Source: Neckera pumila (taxonomy: Eukaryota; Streptophyta; Bryopsida; Hypnales; Neckeraceae). Taken from it: a stretch of 64,000 nt of DNA. Shown here piece by piece: positions 58,188-64,000 of the stretch. Every line of letters begins with the position of its first letter. The first letter of the stretch is position 1. The stretch is from positions 13,828,501 through 13,892,500 of the forward strand of contig OZ018417.1 in assembly GCA_963969595.1 (NCBI GenBank), written 5' to 3'. The translations under genes and the position numbers were made by a program. The notes beneath the pieces are model-generated. The model made no database searches. It was not told the DNA's origin and saw only the letters and a program-made list of their open reading frames with translations.

Positions 58188-58740
58188 ATTCATATAGGGC
58201 AATCACCGAGGCAAACAGAATTTGGGAAAAAAAGCATGCTAACGAGGAAGGCAAAGCTCAACAAAAATGCTTGTTTTTTTTTTCAGAATTCCCAACAGCG
58301 AGGAAATTGCCCAACGTGAACACCCATGCAGAAATGGATGAAATATATGATCGGTGAATGAAAATCTGTAATCACCGAATACGCAAATTTCACACACCAA
58401 GAAGAAATTATGGAAAATAATTTCCTTGCCTCTTGGACGGCACATTTATTGGCGGGGGTTTACGTATAGGGCAATGCCCGCAGAGGAGGGCATTGCAACA
58501 AATAATTGGCCGACGAGGAGGGCGGAGCCCGACAAGGAGGGCTGATTATTTGGCGCAATGCCCGACAATAAGGTTATTGCCCAATGTAAGCACAAGCAAA
58601 ATTCAATGAAAACCCGGATGATAAATTGGAGCCGGATGAAAAAACCGTAATCCCCGATTACGCGGGTTTGCCCACGTAATCAGGCATTACGGCGCAGAAA
58701 CTTCCCCGCAGAATAAACGGGACAAGTCCCGCAAGTGGTT
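58188..58740. repeat. Ancient tandem duplication with contrasting base composition
   Basis: Copy 1 (about 58188-58440) and copy 2 (about 58465-58735) share ATAGGGCAAT, ATTGCCCAA, a CGAGGAAGGC/CGAGGAGGGC pair, GGATGA and GTAATCACCGA/GTAATCCCCGA in order. Copy 1 is AT-shifted while copy 2 stays GC-rich with CpG. A palindromic GGGCAATGCCC opens copy 2. Class unknown. Confidence 0.55.
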
Positions 58741-59130
58741 TATGTACTCAGGAATCAGTATGGTGACAAGAGACCACCAAATGTTTACAAGCAGATGCTA
58801 ATGAATCAAAACCACATTTTTACACTTGAACAAGTCCACTTCAAAAAATTACACATGTTCCTTCAGTGCAAATGAGAAATTATTTGAGGTATCTGTTAAC
58901 TCTATCCCTAGTTTTCATGTGTGTTTTCTTTATGGCTTATATGAATTAGTGTATGTAAGTCCCAATCTTCTAAATTAGTTCAATTATGGTCTCAAGTTTT
59001 TATTCATTCAAACATTGGAGGTATAGAATTAAAGAAATGGAGGTTGGAAGTTGATAATGGGTTCATTCATCTTTTTAAGTTGTTTAGGAAACCAAACGAT
59101 ATATATTCCGTAATATACTACAGTAGTTGT

Positions 59131-59266
59131 CACTACAAGAGAAAGGGGTGTTTTAAGTGAGTTTTTAAGTATAGTCCTAGACACATGATTTTAAGTAATT
59201 ACTTAAAATCATGTGTCTAGGACTATACTTAAAAACTCACTTAAAACACCCCTTTCTCTTGTAGTG
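59131..59266. mobile_element. Perfect 136-bp palindrome with CACTA ends and 3-bp target duplication
   Basis: From CACTACAAGAGAAAGGGG to CCCCTTTCTCTTGTAGTG every base pairs with its counterpart about a centre in AGTAATTACT (66-nt arms meeting at AATT). The flanking triplets are TGT on both sides. CACTACAAGA ends with a 3-bp duplication define a CACTA-type miniature element. The lack of any mismatch implies recent origin or gene conversion. Confidence 0.9.
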
Positions 59267-59576
59267 TGTAAAGCTTGTCAATCATGCATTCAAGTTTTTG
59301 CTCTCTTTGAAGTTATTGAAATATTTCTTAATCCATCTTGAAACCCAAAGAGGAAGACTGAATGGAGTGTAAAGTATGAAATTCAATATTATAACCAAAT
59401 AAATCAATATAACAAGTTCTGTGTCCTTATTTCCTTCAACTTCCTAAAATCCTTTTTTACCAACCCATTGTGAACTTGTTGTCAACTTCTAAACATTAAT
59501 TCAAAAGTCTCTAACAAGAGCCTACCTAATATGGCAAAAAATCAGTTTGGGTTAGGATGGACCTTCAAGCTAGTCA

Positions 59577-59750
59577 CAACAATATAAAGTAAACTACCCT
59601 GTCCTAGGCCAAATGGGAGCAAGCCCATTGTGGATAAAATTATATTAGTGGTATACATTTTTGAACTTGAATGTATACCACTAACATAATTTTGTCCACA
59701 ATGGGCTTTGCTCCCATTTGGCCTAAAATGGGGTAGTTTACCTTGTTGTT
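59577..59750. mobile_element. Hairpin element, arms about 80 nt
   Basis: GTAAACTACCC, GGCCAAATGGGAGCAAGCCC, ATTGTGGATAAAATTAT and GTGGTATACATT in the left arm each have a complement, in reverse order, in the right arm (up to GGGTAGTTTAC). The loop is only a few bases (GAACTTG). It resembles a young miniature element or small-RNA precursor. Confidence 0.85.
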
Positions 59751-59883
59751 GTTTTTTACACTAAATTATAGTGAAATTAGGTTGTGTAAATAATTAATTA
59801 GATTGCCTTAATTACCCCAAGAAAGTTATTTAACAAGCTGCATCAAAATCAATAGACATTTCTACATGATATCTTTGTTTGTA

Positions 59884-60092
59884 CAGTAGAACCTTTCTTA
59901 GTACATAGTGTTGGAATTATGCACTAAGTGAGAGGTTTATGCAGTTGGAGAGGTTCTGTACTGGACTTTGGCTAACATGGGCGCTCACTATGGGGCCTCC
60001 AACTACTGTTTACAAATAAATGCTTCAAAGTACGACCTCTCTTCACTACATATTATGCACTAAGAGAATATGCACTAAGAGAGGTTCTACTA
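59884..60092. mobile_element. Tc1/mariner (pogo)-like miniature element
   Basis: Left end CAGTAGAACCTTTCTTAG and right end CTAAGAGAGGTTCTACTA are inverted repeats, with TA on either side (59882-59883 and 60093-60094). TA targets and CAGTAGAACCTCT-type ends are found in plant pogo-like elements. 209 bp, with an internal repeat of GCACTAAG. No coding capacity. Confidence 0.75.
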
Positions 60093-60698
60093 TAATATAG
60101 AGGTTCATAAGTCCCAATTCCAACAACACCTAATTCAAAGTAGTACTTCTTGTAAAGTACAAGTAAATATTGTCAAGAAATTAGCATGGAACAACCTTAA
60201 TTTCACTATTTAGTGTAGCTTTGTTTTGGTGAGTGTTGTAAATGCGACTTTCATTGCATATTATGTTTAAACTTCAGGCTATCCCACTCACGGATTGCTC
60301 TCATGGATTGTATGGTTGCCATTGGTGGTCCCATTTTGTTGAAGGTAGGTGAGGGGTAAAAAATTGTACGTGATGAACTTTGGGAGCCCAACATTGTGTG
60401 TACACGTTTTTATGCCGCAGTGATCATTGACATGGACCGGTCTGCACACAAGTATGGCACTGTGGCTTTCCTCATGGAAGCAAATTGATTTTCTTGGTCC
60501 TCGGTCCTCAGTCCTTGGTTCTTTGTCCTTGCCTTCGCCTGAGAATATTTCCAAGATCTTCTCATAGCAAATAGTAGTAACTTTCTGGGCATTGTAAGGT
60601 GGGTAATACACCCAAACAATTGCAACCTGCCTAAAATTGCCATCATCACTATGTCTACATTTCCGAAATCAATTTGTACTTGTGTTGAAGAAATGATT

Positions 60699-61612
60699 TT
60701 AACCCCTAAAGGTCCAAGGCCTTTTTTCTGCAAAAAACACACTCAAAACTGCCATTTCTTTAGCAAAGAGTAAAAAATATGAAAATTCTTTTTTTTCACA
60801 CATCTAATTATAGGATCGTACACATAACTAGTATGAGAATGTGTGCAAAAAATTTCAGAATTTTTTGACTGCACAGATTGCAAGATATTTGCATTTAAAG
60901 TGAAAAAAGAAGATTTTCAGAACATTGTGGGACTAGATTTTTTGACTTTGAACACTTTTAACTACAAAGTTTTGCACGACAAAGTTTTGATCTTTAATTT
61001 TTATAGTGGAGAATTGAGTAGAGAGTCTATCAAAAAAAAAAAAAAAAAAAAAAAAAGTTTTTAGTATTAAAAAATTGTTAAGTAGAAGTAGGTACAAGAT
61101 AGAAGGAAAATCTAAAATATTAATATCCTTTATATGGAATGAAAATACACAAATCCCAATGTTGAGATTGTTCTAACAAAAAAACTAAACCACATGGAAC
61201 TTTTTTCTTTGAAAAACTGTAAGAATTGCATTCAGAAATGAATCCTACAAAAAAAAAATTCAAGAAAATGCTCTAAGTGCCCGAAAAATAAGATTGTCCA
61301 TAAATTTCTCATAACAAATCCAAATGGAATGAATCAAAGCTTTCCAGATAGACAAAAATATAATCTATGGAGAAAAAAATTCAATTTTTGCAAAAAAAAA
61401 ATTTATTACCCCCTCTCCCCTGTTTTGAGCTTATTTAAGCATAACTTTTGTTCCCAGACACCAATTGAAAAACCAATTATATTCCCACAAAGCTTATCAG
61501 TTTTTCTATCTTTTCAAAAAGTTGCAAAAAATCAGGACAAAAATTCAGCCCACGGGTACTTGCCCAAAATCCCATTTGTCCCCTAAGGGAACAAATGTCC
61601 TTTAGGGGTTAA
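60699..61612 (-). mobile_element. TTAA MITE, type A, complete
   Basis: TTAA + CCCCTAAAGGTCCAAGGCC (60699) to AATGTCCTTTAGGGG + TTAA (61609-61612), 914 bp. The corresponding point in copy 2 of the surrounding duplication (about 62001-62004) has a single tetranucleotide, now TGAG. It contains a 24-base A run. Confidence 0.88.
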
Positions 61613-62133
61613 AACATCTAGTTCCACATAAAATTTGATCCTTTTCGTAACTTTTGAATCCAGTATCCAAATGTCTTGCTTTTTGGTGCATTGGAGCTTC
61701 CTTTTACTTGCCAACTAGAAATTTGGACTTGTCTAACTTTAATAACTAGGCACTATAGCAAAGTAGTGGCGATTTTGGAAGTACCCACCTTAATCTATTT
61801 CACGGAAGCAAATTGATTTCTTTGTCTTTGGTCCTTTGCCTAAGAATATTTCCAAAAACTTCTCAGAGGAAATAGTATAATTTTTTGGGCAGTATAAGGT
61901 GGATAACATCCAAACTATTGCACCATGCCTAACACCGCCATCATCACTCTATATAAATCTCTAGAATCAATATGCACCTACGTTGAAGAAACAATTTGAG
62001 AACATCTACTAAAAAGCACTTTGATCCTTCACAACTTTTGCATACTGTATTCAAATGTTGTGTTCTTTGGTGCATTGGAACCTCCTTTCTGCCAACAAGA
62101 AAATATGAAAATATATAAAATTTGACCATTCTA

Positions 62134-63065
62134 TTAACTCCTAAAGGACCAAGGCCTTTTTTCTACCAAAAAACTCTCAAAACTGCCATTTCTAGAGCAA
62201 AGAGTAAAAAAATATTTAAATTGTTTTTTTTTTGCACATCTAACCATAGGATCTTATACCTAACTAGTACGAAAATGTGTGGAAAAAATTTCAGAATTTT
62301 TGACAGCACAAATTGCAAGATATCTGCGTTTGAAGTGAAAAAAACAAGTTTTTTGGCACATTGCAAGACTAGATTTTTTGACTTTGAACATTTTTAACTT
62401 AAAGTTTTTGCACTATAGAGCTTTGAGCTTTAAATCTTTGTAGTGGAGAATTGAGTTGAGAGTCTAGGGAAAAAAAAGAAATTCAAAAAAACTTAATTTT
62501 TATTCTCAAAAAAATTGTTAAGTAGAAGTAGGTACATGATAGAAGGAAAATCTAAAGTATTAATATCTTTTAGATGGAATTAAAATGCATTAATCCCAAT
62601 GGTGAGATTGTTCTAGCACAAAAACTAAACCATGTAATACTTTTATTTTTGAAAAATTGTTAAAATTGCATTCGAAAATGAATCCTACAAATTATTTTTT
62701 TCAAGAAGATGCTCTAAGTGCCCAAAAAACAAGATTGTCCATATCTTTCTCATAAAAAATCCAAATGAAATGAATCAAAGCTTTCCAAACAAACAAAAAT
62801 ATAATCTATGAGGAAAAAATAAAAATTTTAAAAATTTGATTTTTTGCAAAATTTGTTTGTTGCCCCCTCTCCCCTGTTTTGAGCTTATTTGGGCATAACT
62901 TTTGTTCCCGAGCAGCGATTGAAAAAAAAATTATATTCCCACAAAGCTTATCAATTTTTCTATCTCCAAAAAAGTTTCAAAAAATCATGGAAAAAATTCA
63001 GCCCGTAGGTACCTACCCAAAATCCCATTTGTTCCCCGAAGAGACAATGGTCCTTTAGGGGTTAA
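62134..63065 (-). mobile_element. TTAA MITE, type A, complete
   Basis: TTAA + CTCCTAAAGGACCAAGGCC (62134) to CAATGGTCCTTTAGGGG + TTAA (63062-63065), 932 bp. Copy 1 of the duplication has the empty site TTAA at 61739-61742. Confidence 0.88.
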
Positions 63066-63110
63066 TAATAGTAACTAAGCACAATAGCAACAAGCCTGGT
63101 AGTTTTGAGT

Positions 63111-63977
63111 TGAGTCTATAGTAGTTCAACGAGCCTCTTGTGGAGGCCGTTTTACCCCCAATTTTACCCATGGAAAAAACACAAAAACTTTTAATTTGCG
63201 ATGCATGATAAAATGTGCAAATTCTGGGTTCATATTTACAATAAGAGGCCCCAAATTAGCTAGCCTGAGAGGTCTAGAATATACCCTAAACATGGCACAA
63301 ATAAGGAGTCTTTTTCATTACCTTCACCCTTGGCTTTACCTCCACAAGGGGCTCGTTGCACTACAATAGACTCAACCGTGGTTTTGGGGTTTCCCACCTT
63401 CGTAGATCTCATGCTCAGCAATGTGACAAACTGGATGGATATAAAAAATTTTGGGACGGAGGTTTGGCAGTCTCTTGTGGAATTAATTGCTTTGCTATTG
63501 CATGAGTGCAAGGAGGGCCAAACACATGCAAGGACCCCATGCCACGATCCCCAACTGGATGTACTCAACGTTTTTTTTGTTTTTGTTTTTGTTTTTTTAA
63601 ACAAATGGACAATTTCCATTGATAGGGTGTACTCAATGTTTGGTGGAAACCAGCCAAGTACGACTAGTCCGACCTCTGGGGGGGGTTTTGCCAATAAAAT
63701 ACTACTTGTGTCCTTTCAACTAGTCTTCAGGACGTGTGATTTTACACACAGTTTTTGACCGGACAGCCTCTTGAATGCCTACAGACCACTCAATAGGGTT
63801 GATTTTGCACAAAGTTTTTGACTTGAAATGAAAGGCTAAAATATAAAATTGAATACATTTTGAAAAAAAATAATAATTTGAGAAACCAAATTCTGAAACA
63901 AGAACACATTCCTTGGTACATCAATCTTGGAGTGGCATGTCAGAAAAACTACTCTTCAAGGTATTTATAAGGATCAC
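63111..63977. other. Spacer without recognised genes
   Basis: Overlapping frames of about 140 codons on both strands (63260-63758) show no domain and do not begin with clear gene features. No gene is called. Confidence 0.45.
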
Positions 63978-64000
63978 TTAACCCCTCAATGACCATAAGT
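63978..64000 (+). mobile_element. Left end of a further TTAA element, cut by the window edge
   Basis: TTAA (63978-63981) + CCCCTCAATGACCATAAGT. It is similar to the end at 6976-6992 read on the other strand. Confidence 0.5.

Larger units (their letters stand above)
60473..63110. repeat. Tandem duplication, each copy carrying one TTAA element
   Basis: Copy 1 (60473-61790 without its insert) and copy 2 (61799-63110 without its insert) share GGAAGCAAATTGATTT, AATATTTCCAA, CCATCATCACT, GTTGAAGAAA, AACATCTA, TTTGATCC, GGTGCATTGGA and AACTA(G/A)GCAC in order. The unit is about 400 bp. The two inserts lie at different points of the unit. Confidence 0.85.

Overview
The window is nuclear DNA of a green plant. 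Four protein-coding genes can be supported in 64 kb: a trihelix/SANT-like DNA-binding protein (26673-27857, minus, no intron), a J-domain protein with a plastid-type leader (four exons, 39121-42067, minus), cytosolic ribosomal protein L27a (49810-50250, plus, no intron, with a plant-type site II/telo-box promoter) and a histidine-triad protein of the plant HINT4 type (six exons, 53322-56455, plus). All have GC-richer coding sequence inside AT-rich surroundings. The sparse genes, the chromovirus and the unusual transposon content would fit a non-seed land plant (moss, liverwort, lycophyte or fern), but I cannot fix the species from sequence alone.

Most of the rest is mobile DNA and its decay products. 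The leading theme is a family of elements that start CCCCTAAAGG, end CCTTTAGGGG and sit exactly between two TTAA tetranucleotides. At least fourteen full, partial or terminal copies cover about 11.6 kb (roughly 18%) of the window. Three occupied sites can be compared with an empty homologous site inside this same window: one in the two LTRs of a retrotransposon, and two in a tandem duplication at 60.5-63.1 kb. The long member at 12768-15558 keeps, on its minus strand, the C-terminal part of a transposase with a cysteine-rich zinc finger. TTAA target, C-rich terminal repeats and this domain together identify the piggyBac superfamily, which I do not know as a usual component of plant genomes. 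The 0.9-kb copies look like internally deleted, non-autonomous derivatives.

Layout. 0-11.1 kb: TTAA elements, one hAT-type element with an 8-bp target duplication, AT-rich spacer. 11.3-15.6 kb: a foldback element carrying a tRNA-like module, then the long piggyBac-type element. 15.7-22.9 kb: a decayed Ty3/gypsy chromovirus on the minus strand, interrupted by a second foldback element and, in its right LTR, by a TTAA element. 22.9-26.7 kb: no recognised content. 26.7-29.6 kb: trihelix gene and its upstream region. 29.6-38.6 kb: small inverted-repeat elements, a GTTT-rich dispersed repeat and a minisatellite. 38.6-42.1 kb: J-protein gene. 42.4-45.1 kb: hairpin and foldback elements. 45.1-53.2 kb: GTTT-rich repeats around the RPL27a gene. 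53.2-56.5 kb: HINT gene. 56.5-64 kb: a perfect 136-bp palindrome with CACTA ends, other hairpins, a pogo-like element, and the duplication with two TTAA insertions.

The four genes have unrelated housekeeping or regulatory roles and show no sign of working together.
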